From a virus, in IMG/VR virus record IMGVR_UViG_3300009509_000137, positions 1 to 40,057 of that record: DNA of 40,057 nt. One strand, given 5' to 3'. The position numbers and the translations under genes are program-made. Positions 23,380 through 32,836 of the stretch are shown here, in pieces. The notes below the pieces were generated by a model. That model ran no database searches, was not told where the DNA came from, and was given only the letters and a program-made list of their open reading frames with translations. Position 1 is the first letter of the stretch; the number at the start of each line of letters is the position of its first letter.

Positions 23380-23889
23380 GTGGTGAGTGACATCACGATA
23401 ATAATACTCAGCTCGATCGGTGGGTTCATTGCCCTTTTGATCAGCGGCATGGCATCATTGATTTTCTTCGGACTGAAACGACACGTCAAGCGCACAGATG
23501 AGCAGTTCGACCTGCACTCTGAGAAACTGAAGATGGTCGCCGACCGCTTCGATTTGAAGAGTAGAGACGACGACAAGCGCGACGAACAACTGAAAGCTGG
23601 CCGGGCTACCTTCGAGGAAATACGAAAGTCGCTGAAGTCGATCAACAAGTGGATCGAATCATTGCCTGGTCAGTTCGTACAGACGGCGCAGTTCGAGAAC
23701 TTCTGCGAGACCTACCGGCTGGACAAGGTAGAGCAAGACAAGCGCATCGCAGAGATTCGGGCTGGGTGGGAAGACATCAGGGGAGAGATTCACGGTATAG
23801 GGCAGCGAGTCGACGGGGCGCTACGGGCGATTACCGACATCGTTGCCCGAGAACATGGGCCAGTCGGCAGTCAGGAGGTACCACAATGA
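23380..23889 (+). CDS. Membrane-anchored coiled-coil protein (169 aa)
   Basis: GTG 23380 (or GTG 23383) opens a protein with one long N-terminal hydrophobic segment (ITIIILSSIGGFIALLISGM, then ASLIFFGL, about 5-33). A charged coiled coil follows (EQFDLHSEKLKMVADRFDLK ... RKSLKSINKWIESLPGQF). The layout resembles phage inner-membrane proteins that sit near holin or tail genes. A function cannot be given. GGAGGT near its 3' end is the ribosome binding site of the next gene. Confidence 0.7.
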   Translation: MVSDITIIILSSIGGFIALLISGMASLIFFGLKRHVKRTDEQFDLHSEKLKMVADRFDLKSRDDDKRDEQLKAGRATFEEIRKSLKSINKWIESLPGQFVQTAQFENFCETYRLDKVEQDKRIAEIRAGWEDIRGEIHGIGQRVDGALRAITDIVAREHGPVGSQEVPQ

Positions 23890-24599
23890 TCGAGGGCATC
23901 ATACAAGGGATCAAGTACGGGTCGAGTTCGCACCGGGTATACGCTCGTCTTCGTGCTGATGGTGCCGACGGTTCTGCCGATGCGGAAACGAACGTAACAA
24001 TCACGATCGAAAACCCGGAAGGTACGGTTGTCAAGTCAGCGGTGAACATGACCCAGGTGGGTTCGACAGCTGTCTACTACTACGACCTTGACGTTTCAAC
24101 GACCGCGACCTGGGCGCTTGGTTATGGATACCAGGCCCATATACAATGGACGCAGTCATCTCTGGCCCGCGAAGATTACATTTATCTTGACGTGGTACGC
24201 TGGCCGTTCAATGACCCACTGTGGACGACGCAGGAGATCGACGCGATGCGCCCGGCCTGGGCGGGGAAGAAACCAGGATCGTGGACAACGTGGACGGAAG
24301 CGATTGAACAAGCACACGCGAAGTTCCACGCTGATCTTCGCGAACGACGTGATGACAAGGGAGAGCCTATCTATCCGCACAGAATCCTGGTTCGCGAACA
24401 GGTCAGGCAGGCACAGCTGGCATACATATTGCTAGAGATTGCCCTTGCCGGTGTGCGTCTGCAGACCGACGAACGCCAGTTCTACATTGATGCGGCGAAC
24501 GATGCCATACCTACCCTGATTACCCTTGACCGCGACGACGACTTGATCGACGGCGGTGCAGACGAGGAGGCAGCGCAAGCGACAACGTTCGCGCATTGA
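23886..24599 (+). CDS. Probable neck/head-tail connector protein (237 aa)
   Basis: ATG 23886 follows GGAGGTACCACA and overlaps the previous stop. The N-terminal half is beta-rich (SSSHRVYARLRADGADGSAD, NVTITIENPEGTVVKSAV) and the C-terminal half is helical (LWTTQEIDAMRPAWAGKKPG ... REQVRQAQLAYILLEIALAG). A mixed fold of this size at this position, between capsid and tail tube, fits a head-tail joining protein. I do not recognise a named family. Confidence 0.6.
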   Translation: MIEGIIQGIKYGSSSHRVYARLRADGADGSADAETNVTITIENPEGTVVKSAVNMTQVGSTAVYYYDLDVSTTATWALGYGYQAHIQWTQSSLAREDYIYLDVVRWPFNDPLWTTQEIDAMRPAWAGKKPGSWTTWTEAIEQAHAKFHADLRERRDDKGEPIYPHRILVREQVRQAQLAYILLEIALAGVRLQTDERQFYIDAANDAIPTLITLDRDDDLIDGGADEEAAQATTFAH

Positions 24600-24603
24600 C
24601 GCA

Positions 24604-25086
24604 ATGATCAACACGACACCTGCTGCCATCTGTTCGAGTCTCGAAAGTATGATCGCCGGTCTCGATCCTTCCGGCGGGGAAACCGTGTACGAGAAAAGTG
24701 CCTACGCAGTGATAGAAGACACGAACTACGCAGAGGATCCAGACATACTCGAAGAGTCAGAACTCGATCGACAGTTCCAGATCCATGGAATCATTCCGGC
24801 GTCGATGAGTATCGAAGGCATGACGACCACGAACGTCTGCAACGGTAGTTTCCAGATCGCAATCGGGCACATACTTGGAGACTACCGAGATTCACGCGAC
24901 AGGCGTGACAAGGACCTGCAACAGATCGTCGCTCAGGTCATCCACTTGGACAACAAACCATCGGGAGTGCACTCGATCAGACATCTCGACACAAGCACAC
25001 GATTGATTCGAGAAGGTACCTATTTCTGGACAGTCATGGAGTTCGCAATTACCTATTCGGCAGCTGCCGACTACGGAGGGTCATAA
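24604..25086 (+). CDS. Tail terminator/completion-like protein (160 aa)
   Basis: ATG 24604 opens INTTPAAICSSLESMIAGLD, the usual start of phage tail-completion proteins. Then come a variable loop, FQIAIGHILGDYRDSRDRRD and a final beta strand FAITYSAAADYG. It sits right before the tail tube gene, as expected. The ribosome binding site is weak at 24604; GTG 24556 in the same frame is an alternative that would overlap the previous gene. The protein would cap the tail tube for head joining. Confidence 0.65.
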   Translation: MINTTPAAICSSLESMIAGLDPSGGETVYEKSAYAVIEDTNYAEDPDILEESELDRQFQIHGIIPASMSIEGMTTTNVCNGSFQIAIGHILGDYRDSRDRRDKDLQQIVAQVIHLDNKPSGVHSIRHLDTSTRLIREGTYFWTVMEFAITYSAAADYGGS

Positions 25087-25087
25087 C

Positions 25088-26296
25088 ATGGCACACGCCG
25101 CACGATACATCAAAAACGATCTGAAAGGTCTATCGCTCGGTACGCAATCTGCATTGACCGGTGCGATCTCTGGCGCCGCTGCCTTCTACGCGAAAGACAT
25201 CGCGGCCGATCTAGGCTACGAGATGCTTCCGTATGATGTTCAGCGTTCGCAAGAGGCCGTCGGGCCTGAACTGTCGATCGTCGGGCCACAGAAGGGCGAG
25301 GCATCTTTCAAGATTCCCCTGCGTGGTGGCGAGACCAGCGCGGCAGCTGCAGGCACATCTCCGATCATCACACTAGGGCAGTACTGCGGCATGACGAAGC
25401 ACGCGCTCGCCGGCGGTGCAGCAAAGGTTACTGGGGGCACATCGTCAACGATGACCTGCCTCGATGCAGATGATCCCGGCTGGGCAGTCGGTGACTTCAT
25501 CCTGGTCGGTGCGAACGCCGGCGCTGATCTCCAACTGAGATACATAACCAGAGTGCAGAGCGCTGCAGGTACAACCACGGTTTCGGTCGCGCCGAACTGG
25601 GACACGAACCCGGTCAACGCCGATACCTTTTATGCCGTGGACGTTCTCATTCCTGGGCCTGGCACCGCGGCGACCTACCTCGCAGGGTACGTCTACCACG
25701 GCGGCGACGCGACGGACAGGCACAAGGCCACGATTCAAGGGTGTGGCAGTACCTTCGAGTTCGATGAATGTCAGGTGGGAATGTTGCCCTGGGCCACGTT
25801 CAAGATGATCGTCGACAACTGGTCTGTGACGGAAGACAATGTTGCGGTCGACGCCGACGGGTACGCGGATCCATTCCCCTGGAAGTCAGACAACTTCTAC
25901 CTGGGCGCGAGCGCGATCGACGTTCACTCGTTCTCGTTCAATCCAGGCGTGGTGGCTGTACCTCTCATCGGTCAGCAGGGGCAGGGTCGCATCGGTTGGA
26001 GACATCGACAAGAGGCGCCATCGTTCAAGATCACTCCGTATCACGACAACCAGTTCTGGACCGACTTGGCAGCGGCGACCGCATACCGCGCGTTCCTTCA
26101 ATCAATCAAAGGCACAAAGAATGCATGGGGCTTGTGCATCCCGTCGGTGCAGCTGCTGAAGACTGGGTATGGAGAAGCAGTCGGCGACAACTTCGTCGGT
26201 GCAGGTCTCGAAACAAAGATCACATACGCGGGCGAGAATGCAGACAGTGTGCAGTACCCGCTTTACTCGATCGTATGCTCTGGCGCCGCGACATAA
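25088..26296 (+). CDS. Major tail tube protein
   Basis: A 402-residue protein, one nt after the tail terminator gene, with GGAGGGTCATAAC as ribosome binding site. It is beta-rich with an inserted module (TMTCLDADDPGWAVGDFILV ... LRYITRVQSAAGTTTVSVAP) similar in style to the insert in the capsid protein, then long strands (KATIQGCGSTFEFDECQVGM ... FSFNPGVVAVPLIGQQGQGR). Size, composition and its place before tail chaperones and tape measure fit the tube subunit of a siphophage tail. At about 400 aa it is larger than most tube proteins (150-250 aa). Confidence 0.75.
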   Translation: MAHAARYIKNDLKGLSLGTQSALTGAISGAAAFYAKDIAADLGYEMLPYDVQRSQEAVGPELSIVGPQKGEASFKIPLRGGETSAAAAGTSPIITLGQYCGMTKHALAGGAAKVTGGTSSTMTCLDADDPGWAVGDFILVGANAGADLQLRYITRVQSAAGTTTVSVAPNWDTNPVNADTFYAVDVLIPGPGTAATYLAGYVYHGGDATDRHKATIQGCGSTFEFDECQVGMLPWATFKMIVDNWSVTEDNVAVDADGYADPFPWKSDNFYLGASAIDVHSFSFNPGVVAVPLIGQQGQGRIGWRHRQEAPSFKITPYHDNQFWTDLAAATAYRAFLQSIKGTKNAWGLCIPSVQLLKTGYGEAVGDNFVGAGLETKITYAGENADSVQYPLYSIVCSGAAT

Positions 26297-26322
26297 GCGC
26301 GGAGAGGGCAGAAGGGCAGACA

Positions 26323-26970
26323 ATGAAACCGCAGATCCTGATTCCAGACATCAACGCTACTGAACAGGTCGACCTGATTGAACTGTTTATTGAGTATGGC
26401 GCGAAGGTAGCGAGAGAGATTTTGGAGACCTCCCGTGATGAAGATGTTCGCGGAGTCTACCGTCAACAGCTGGAAGACGCCGAGATGATGCTGGCGAAGT
26501 ACACGCCTGAACCTGATGCAGTCAAGATCACGGTCGGATATGTGCCATCTCGCAAGGTGACAGAACTACGCAATCGTGAAATTGTGCGCACGCAGGGAAG
26601 GTCTCCCGATGACCCGCTTACCATGGAACTACTCGAAGGCAGTGCAGAGGAGTCTCGCGAGTGGGTACGCTGGGGTGTCAAGGATCACACCGGGTTTCCG
26701 TACCCGTTCACGAAGCAATCAGAACGGTGTGGTGGGAAGAACCACGACATCGTCTCCGATGACTGCCTGGAACTGTACGAGCGCGTGGGCGTGTATCTCG
26801 ATTACAGTGGGAACCGCGGCACGTTCATATTCCACGCGATCGCTGACGCGGTGAAGCGATTCAATCATCTCGAACCAAAAAAAAAGATCAGCTCGCCGCG
26901 TACATCTTCAGACGAGACGGAGACTTTGATTGCAGCAGATGCAGAGGAGACGAACATTGGAAGCGGGTGA
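26323..26970 (+). CDS. Tail assembly chaperone, short form (G-like)
   Basis: A 215-residue protein with ribosome binding site GGAGAGGGCAGAAGGGCAGACA. It is acidic and helical (EQVDLIELFIEYGAKVAREI ... YRQQLEDAEMMLAKY). It lies between the tube and tape-measure genes, the place of lambda gpG-like chaperones, which bind the tape measure and recruit tube subunits. The -1 frame overlapping its 3' end encodes a T-like extension reached through a slippery site (26880-26886). If no slip occurs the protein ends in ...TNIGSG. Confidence 0.75.
   Translation: MKPQILIPDINATEQVDLIELFIEYGAKVAREILETSRDEDVRGVYRQQLEDAEMMLAKYTPEPDAVKITVGYVPSRKVTELRNREIVRTQGRSPDDPLTMELLEGSAEESREWVRWGVKDHTGFPYPFTKQSERCGGKNHDIVSDDCLELYERVGVYLDYSGNRGTFIFHAIADAVKRFNHLEPKKKISSPRTSSDETETLIAADAEETNIGSG
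26880..26886 (+). promoter_or_regulatory. Programmed -1 ribosomal frameshift site
   Basis: The heptamer A AAA AAG lies in a run of nine A (26877-26885) and is read in the 0 frame as xxA AAA AAG, the most efficient bacterial slippery sequence. Slipping back one base enters the frame of 26886-27227, which is open from the slip site onward. The location in the tail chaperone gene is the classic one (G/GT of lambda). Confidence 0.88.
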
Positions 26971-27227
26971 AAGGGTGCAAGGCAGAAGCAGAGAGACCAC
27001 ACCAGAGAGGGCCCGTTGTCTTCCGGGTCTGCCCTGTTCGTTTTGTGGGAGAAGATGTGTCTTCCCTGGTCGAATCTTTCTTGCTTGCGGGCGAGCGATT
27101 GTCATTGACGGAGCAACAAGATCTCCCCGCGCCCTACCTCGATGCACTGGAGTGGGCAGCGTCATACATTGCGATGTACCGCGATCAGGAGACGAAGCGA
27201 ATCAATAGGGAGTATTGCCGTGTCTAA
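26886..27227 (+). CDS. Tail assembly chaperone extension (T-like), made by -1 frameshift
   Basis: After slippage at 26880-26886 the frame reads DQLAAYIFRRDGDFDCSRCR, then VKGC ..., ending at TAA 27225-27227. The fused product would be about 301 residues (188 of G, 113 of T). The T part holds DFDCSRCRGDEHWKRVKGC, a Cys cluster, and a helical C-terminus (LSLTEQQDLPAPYLDALEWA) that in other phages binds the tape measure. An independent start at GTG 26967 is possible, but it has only a weak ribosome binding site. Confidence 0.8.
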   Translation, partial: DQLAAYIFRRDGDFDCSRCRGDEHWKRVKGCKAEAERPHQRGPVVFRVCPVRFVGEDVSSLVESFLLAGERLSLTEQQDLPAPYLDALEWAASYIAMYRDQETKRINREYCRV

Positions 27228-28740
27228 GCTACCGTCCGACGTCGTCAACGAAGTCATCACGAAACTCACCGCAGACGACAAGACGAAGCAGGGCGTCGAC
27301 TCTGCAAAGAACAACATTTCCTCCCTGGGCGATACCGCAAAGAAGACGGGCGAGAAGATGTCTGGTTTTGTCAGCGAGCAGACCGGGCGTAATCTCAGCC
27401 AATTCAATGAGAAAACAGAAAAGGGCAGGCAACTGCTTACCGCTTTCGGCGGTGCTGTGGGCGGTGCTGCCGGCAATGTCGTCTATTACACCGGGACGCT
27501 TTCCTATGTCGTGGGCAGGTTCAGTGCCCTCGAACTGGCCGCGATGGGTGTGCTCGCTGTCATTGGAGGTCTTGCCTGGGCGTTCACTCGTGCATCAGAA
27601 GAGGAGGAAAAAGCAGCGCGCACGATGAAGTTTCACGGCGAGACGATGAAAGGACTTAGAGAAGAAATCAAACGCGTCGTAGAAGCGAATCGCGATCAGA
27701 TGGACGGATACGACGCGATCGGCAAGGCAACGGCGAAAGCAAAGGATCTGCACGAAGTCTATGCCGTGGCGTTCGAGTCGTACACGAAACAGCTGAAGTC
27801 GTTCGACTTCCAGGAACATTCCGTATCAGAATACAATGCACTAAAAGCTGTGGTCGAACGTGCAAAAACGCTGCGCGACGAGGCGAAGAAACAATATGAC
27901 TTTGCCGTTGCAGAGCAGGGCAAGTACAGAGACTTTCAGATGGGCGAACAACTTGAACGGGAGAAAGAAGCGGAGAGGCAACGGCAAGAGAGAGAAGAGG
28001 TACGGAAGAAAGCAGAGCGCAGGCGACGCCGAGAACAGCGCATCGCAGAAGAGGAGGCCGCTGCACGCGCCGAGATGGAAAGACAGAACAGGTTGTTCGA
28101 TCAAAGCATGGAAAGATCTATTCAGAACGGCCAGAGACATACGGCGGCGCAGAAGGAATTCGAGGCGCGACTGACAAAGGATAAGCTGGAAGCAGAGCGC
28201 AAGCGCACGGCCATCGAGAAAGAGGAGGCGCGGAAGCGCGCCGAAGCGCGGAGAGAAGAGATCGAATTTCAGGCCAACCTGGTAAGGTCTGCAGGCGGGG
28301 AGATGATCAACATCATGCAGGCCATTGCCCAGGGTCAGACCGACGAGGCGTTCAAGGCAGCAGCAGCGAACGCGGCGATGAAAGCAGCATACCATCTGTT
28401 AGAAGCAGGGGTGGCTGCGCTGTTTTTCGATCAAGCTGATGTTATTCGCAACCTGAAAGCAGCTGCGATGTATTCTGCTTTTGCTGCAGCCTATGGCGTA
28501 GGGTACGCGGCGACGAAGGGAGGCGGGGGCGGGGGCGGCGCAGCTGTAGGCGAGAGCAGTGCGGGTGCTTCTACCACGACTCCGGTTGAACGCAGTGAAC
28601 GGGGTGCAGGGCAGAAGATCGTTGTTTACGTCAACGGCCATTGGATCAACACAAGCCCAGAATACGATCGCGTATTTTCCGACGGCGTCGAAGGTTGGCA
28701 AGCATCACAGACGCCTGGTCGGACACAGAGGAAATTCTAA
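27220..28740 (+). CDS. Tape measure protein
   Basis: The start is GTG 27220 with AGGGAG upstream. The 506-residue protein has an N-terminal region with KTKQGVDSAKNNISSLGDTA, hydrophobic segments (ALELAAMGVLAVIGGLAWAF) and a long, very charged coiled coil (about 245-370: REKEAERQRQEREEVRKKAE ...). A Gly-rich linker and a compact C-terminus follow. These are standard features of tape measures, which fix tail length and line the tube. At 1.5 angstrom per residue it predicts a tail of about 76 nm. Confidence 0.85.
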   Translation: MSKLPSDVVNEVITKLTADDKTKQGVDSAKNNISSLGDTAKKTGEKMSGFVSEQTGRNLSQFNEKTEKGRQLLTAFGGAVGGAAGNVVYYTGTLSYVVGRFSALELAAMGVLAVIGGLAWAFTRASEEEEKAARTMKFHGETMKGLREEIKRVVEANRDQMDGYDAIGKATAKAKDLHEVYAVAFESYTKQLKSFDFQEHSVSEYNALKAVVERAKTLRDEAKKQYDFAVAEQGKYRDFQMGEQLEREKEAERQRQEREEVRKKAERRRRREQRIAEEEAAARAEMERQNRLFDQSMERSIQNGQRHTAAQKEFEARLTKDKLEAERKRTAIEKEEARKRAEARREEIEFQANLVRSAGGEMINIMQAIAQGQTDEAFKAAAANAAMKAAYHLLEAGVAALFFDQADVIRNLKAAAMYSAFAAAYGVGYAATKGGGGGGGAAVGESSAGASTTTPVERSERGAGQKIVVYVNGHWINTSPEYDRVFSDGVEGWQASQTPGRTQRKF

Positions 28741-29510
28741 TGGCAACGCACGCGCTACTGCAAAACATCATCATCGACGAGAACAACAAGTACTTGGATA
28801 TTTGGGAAGCTGGCGGCGGCGCCCAGGTTGTTACATTGACAGAGGGCACGTATGACGACATCCATGATCTACTCGACCACATTCAAGCACAGATTCGTGC
28901 AAAAGCTGGAAACTGGGCAGCTGCGACTGTCTCGCTCGATCATGACCCGGACCTGGGCAGAGTCGTGTTCGCCGTTTCAGGGGTCACTTTTTCTCTACTC
29001 TGGAAAACAGGTACACACGGATCGGACAACGACGACGACCACGTCGGGACCGTTTTGGGATACTCTGACGCAGCTGATGACACGGGCGCCCAGACGTACA
29101 CGAGTGACAATCAGCATCAGTACGGATGGTACGCGCCGCACGGCCCTGCATTCGATAGTCAAGACATGCCTGTAGTGCTGGGGGCGCCGCCTGTGATTGT
29201 CACCGCAGGATATGTTCGACGGGTTACGAATCCGAACACCCTTGACGATCGCGTGATGCGATGGGAAGCGATTGCCGCTGCGTACTGGCACCCAGACGAC
29301 AGCGCTACAAATGAAGACTTTGTGACGTGGTGGCGCGCGGCAGCAAGAGGCAGGCCGTTTCAGTACTATACCGATGTAGAGAACGAGACCAGCGAAGGAA
29401 CGTTCGCGATGATTGACCCGGTCGAAAGACTCGGCGCTTCCATGGCGCGCGAGAGCGCAGGTTCTGCGTACTTCGCGCTGACAATGACCTGGCAGAAGGA
29501 TCCGACATGA
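28740..29510 (+). CDS. Distal tail protein-like (256 aa)
   Basis: ATG 28740 overlaps the tape-measure stop (TAATG), with AGAGGAAA upstream. The protein is beta-rich (LLQNIIIDENNKYLDIWEAG ... VTLTEGTYDDIHDLL ... RVVFAVSGVTFSLLW) and ends with FAMIDPVERLGASMARES. Position between tape measure and hub suggests a distal tail (Dit-like) ring protein. I base this on order and composition only. Confidence 0.6.
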   Translation: MATHALLQNIIIDENNKYLDIWEAGGGAQVVTLTEGTYDDIHDLLDHIQAQIRAKAGNWAAATVSLDHDPDLGRVVFAVSGVTFSLLWKTGTHGSDNDDDHVGTVLGYSDAADDTGAQTYTSDNQHQYGWYAPHGPAFDSQDMPVVLGAPPVIVTAGYVRRVTNPNTLDDRVMRWEAIAAAYWHPDDSATNEDFVTWWRAAARGRPFQYYTDVENETSEGTFAMIDPVERLGASMARESAGSAYFALTMTWQKDPT

Positions 29511-32500
29511 CAACGACCTTTGCCATTGCAAACGCGAGACGCGCGAACCTGGTCTACTACTGGGTAGAGATCGAGGGCTTGCGGTATCGCTACGGTTCTA
29601 TAAAAGCAGGTGCAGACGCTGTCTTTGATGCGTGGAATCCTGCAGACAGTGGGAACAATCGACACATCAGGCCATGGTTGAATGGATACCCTGCAGTGGG
29701 TGGACAGACGGCAGATCCATTGAACGGTGAGTGTTCCATACCTTCCCACTCGTTCTCATTGTTCGATAAAGACGACACGATTACGGCCATGGTGGCGGTG
29801 AGTGATACACCGTTCAACAAGACTTTTCTCACAGCATCCATTGAGGACGACGATGTTGTGATTCCAGTGGAAGCGACCGACGGTTTCGCGGCCACCGGGT
29901 ACTTCTACCTTGACCGCGAGACTATCATCTATAGCGGCAAGGGCAGCGATAGCGACACGGATACCTGTGCAACATACGAGCGCACGGGTCTTGTCGCTGA
30001 TGCTGGCACGATATACCACATCATGGATGCTGCGCTTGCGGAGGACAACATCGGTCAGGTTGCCGGCGGTGCGGAAGGCAGGTCGTACTGGGCCGGCGCC
30101 TATGTGGTCGTGACCGCGGGAACGAACAACGGGGAGACGCGTCGGGTTCGGAATTCTTACTACGACGTAGACAATTCCTACGGCGTGCTGATTCTTGATT
30201 CTCCGATGCCAGCGGCGAACGACGCGACGACGACCTACAGCATTACGCCGGCGCCCACGCGCATCAAGACAACGACTCTCGCCGGCGCTGACGATACCTG
30301 GAAGGGCGCGGTGCTTACAGTTACGGCGGGCACGAACATCGGGCAGACCCGATGGGTGTACGAGTGGGATCTGAGTGAAGACTTGTTGACCCTGGTCAGT
30401 CCGTTTCCAGAACCATGTGACTCTACGTCCCAGTTCGCGATCGTTCTTGCTACCTTCACCGGATGCACACGCGGCGCGTTCCGCTCAGTGGCAAAGTCAC
30501 ATTATCTAATTGACGAAAACAAGGCATTGATCAAGAGACCAGTCGTTGACAAGGTACCATTCCTGAAGACGCGGCGCGTGTGGATATATGAGAACCGAGT
30601 CGGATGTGCGGAAGCACAGGCCCTGTGCACCGGTGGGTTCATAAACGATCATGTACTGAGTCACAATCTTACCTGCTACACCTTCTCGTGCTCTGGTGTT
30701 CTCTCCCGTCTATCAGGGAAGCTGCTTGCCGATCCTGCAGTGACCCGTATCCGCGGACGCCGTCTGTGGGGTGGGTACTTCGAAATTCGTCACGGTGTGA
30801 ACTACGAAACGCGGGCGATCGGCGCATCGTTCTACATTGACGGGAACAGCGGGTTCCATGTCGGAATGAAGATGTCAGATGGAAGCCTGGCAGGGTTCAC
30901 CGTCGACTGCATTGCCGTGGAGAACATCCACGACTTTCCGCTGAACGGCGGGCACGTCAAAGTCGACGAAGAACTGATTTACTACAACCACAAGAAACAT
31001 CATCAGGACACAGACGATCTCGACTTGATGAACCTTCTCGTACTGGGAGAGATGGGCATTGATGCCGCATCAAACGACGTGCGCGATTATTGGCATTATG
31101 AGAACAGAACATTCCCCGAAGAGGATATGAGCGCGCTCGCCGGGTTCGGTCAACGCGGTCTCTTCAGCGAACTGATCGGCACTCCGAACCTGAAAAACAA
31201 TTGGACAATTGCCGAAGGGACGAAAGGATACATCGAACACAATGGAGGGCATGTCCCAGCATTCCACCCTGAAGTCTCAGGTCTGACGACTGAACATGAT
31301 GTCGGTGCAGAGGTCAAGCAAGCGATCGCTTGTTATGATTCATCGAGATCTGAGTTCGTACGCTATGACAGGATCACATACGAAAATATTTCGGGCGCCG
31401 GGTTCAATGTCGGCGATACAATAACAGGCGGCACGTCTGGGAATACGGCCGTTGTAATGTACGACGTGGTCGACAGCTACATGTACGTTGCTTTCATGGA
31501 CGACGAGAAAGACGCGTTCGTCGCCGGGGAAGTGATCAGTGGAAGCGGACAGACGGCGGACGTGCTGACATACACGAAAGAGATACGACCGCGCAACAAT
31601 GCGATCGACGCGTTCCTGCAGTTGCTTTTGTCCACCGGGACCGTGGGCGCAAACGGCATGTATGACACCATGCCTACCGGCCTGGGTCTCGGTCTCGATG
31701 AATCTTATGTTGATGTCTCCGGGATCGAGACCCTTCGAGACAAGTACTTTGCAGGTACACAGATCCACTTCGTGATTCATGAACCGACGGAAGCGCAAGA
31801 GTTCTTTCAAGAGGCAATCTTCAAACCTCTGCAGATCTTTCCCTTCGAGAATACTGCCGGGCAGATCTCTCTCGGATATCTGATGACCTACAATGAGGCA
31901 GACGTGCAGAACGGCGTCTCTGCCCTCGAATCTCTCGGCAGCGGCGATCCTGCGACACCTCTGCCCGACTGGACATCGGGCAAGCCTCCGGTCGGCAAGC
32001 TGACAATCAAGTACAATCGACACCCTTGCAAAGATGAATATCTAGGAGAGATAGATGTGATCTTTGGAAACGTACGCGACTGGTACGAAGACCTGGGAAG
32101 AAACATCACTCTGGAGATGCCCACTCTTTATTCGCCAGATCGGAACATCAGACGCGCGCGACATCGTGACCCACGCTTGCCGATGCTGCTGCGCCGTATG
32201 CTTGGCATCGTATGGGATAGATACGCACAGCATCCGTGCCCAGTAATATCGTATAAGGGAGATTATAGCACTGTGACTCTGAACATAGGTGATCCGGTGC
32301 TGTTCACCCAGGCGAACATGCCAAACATGAGAACGTCTCTTCGAGGTCTGACTGACGAATACTTTCAGATTCTAGGCAAGACCCAGAACCCGGAAGCAGG
32401 TACAGTCGAATTCATTCTATGGCAGATCGGAGTGCACGACGCGAAGTTCGGCCGGCGCTGCCCGTCATGCATGGTTGCGAGTTATACGGCCGACAATCCT

Positions 32501-32836
32501 ATCGCGGGCAAGAGTAGGATCGTCACGTATTCAAGCGTTTTTTCCCCGCCCGGAACAAATGACGCGGCATCTTTCAATGATGGTGACATCGTTATGTTTC
32601 TAGACGACGTCTACGACAAGCTGTCGACTCCGATTGAAACATACGAGGTAGACTCTGTCTCTGGCAACACGATTTACCTGACAAGCAACGTCACCACACC
32701 TCCGGCTGCAGGATACTTCTTGGAGTTCGCCGACTATGACAGCGTTCAAACGTCACAAAAAAGCGCTCGCGTTTTTATGGCTGACAGCAAGCGGGTGCTG
32801 GGAGCAGGGAATGTCTCTGGGTACAAGTATCTCTGA
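29507..32836 (+). CDS. Tail hub / baseplate protein (1109 aa)
   Basis: The largest gene in the window, starting at ATG 29507 with an ATGA overlap. It is beta-rich throughout. Two related modules lie near residues 193-312 (AGAYVVVTAGTNNGETRRVR ... and KGAVLTVTAGTNIGQTRWVY ...), and a further beta loop (GYFYLDRETIIYSGKGSDSD) precedes them. The C-terminal third (KPLQIFPFENTAGQISLGY ... GDPVLFTQANMPNM) looks like a phage tail tip hub. It probably closes the tail tube and may contact the receptor. No lysozyme or peptidase motif is visible. Confidence 0.75.
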   Translation: MTTTFAIANARRANLVYYWVEIEGLRYRYGSIKAGADAVFDAWNPADSGNNRHIRPWLNGYPAVGGQTADPLNGECSIPSHSFSLFDKDDTITAMVAVSDTPFNKTFLTASIEDDDVVIPVEATDGFAATGYFYLDRETIIYSGKGSDSDTDTCATYERTGLVADAGTIYHIMDAALAEDNIGQVAGGAEGRSYWAGAYVVVTAGTNNGETRRVRNSYYDVDNSYGVLILDSPMPAANDATTTYSITPAPTRIKTTTLAGADDTWKGAVLTVTAGTNIGQTRWVYEWDLSEDLLTLVSPFPEPCDSTSQFAIVLATFTGCTRGAFRSVAKSHYLIDENKALIKRPVVDKVPFLKTRRVWIYENRVGCAEAQALCTGGFINDHVLSHNLTCYTFSCSGVLSRLSGKLLADPAVTRIRGRRLWGGYFEIRHGVNYETRAIGASFYIDGNSGFHVGMKMSDGSLAGFTVDCIAVENIHDFPLNGGHVKVDEELIYYNHKKHHQDTDDLDLMNLLVLGEMGIDAASNDVRDYWHYENRTFPEEDMSALAGFGQRGLFSELIGTPNLKNNWTIAEGTKGYIEHNGGHVPAFHPEVSGLTTEHDVGAEVKQAIACYDSSRSEFVRYDRITYENISGAGFNVGDTITGGTSGNTAVVMYDVVDSYMYVAFMDDEKDAFVAGEVISGSGQTADVLTYTKEIRPRNNAIDAFLQLLLSTGTVGANGMYDTMPTGLGLGLDESYVDVSGIETLRDKYFAGTQIHFVIHEPTEAQEFFQEAIFKPLQIFPFENTAGQISLGYLMTYNEADVQNGVSALESLGSGDPATPLPDWTSGKPPVGKLTIKYNRHPCKDEYLGEIDVIFGNVRDWYEDLGRNITLEMPTLYSPDRNIRRARHRDPRLPMLLRRMLGIVWDRYAQHPCPVISYKGDYSTVTLNIGDPVLFTQANMPNMRTSLRGLTDEYFQILGKTQNPEAGTVEFILWQIGVHDAKFGRRCPSCMVASYTADNPIAGKSRIVTYSSVFSPPGTNDAASFNDGDIVMFLDDVYDKLSTPIETYEVDSVSGNTIYLTSNVTTPPAAGYFLEFADYDSVQTSQKSARVFMADSKRVLGAGNVSGYKYL

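Noticed and set aside
23649-23885. Upstream extension of the neck gene into the coiled-coil gene
   Set aside because: GGAGGT lies right before ATG 23886 and the extension overlaps a coherent coiled-coil protein in another frame.
25768-26322. Upstream extension of the tail chaperone gene through the tail tube gene
   Set aside because: The extension is a shadow frame, and the good ribosome binding site is just before ATG 26323.
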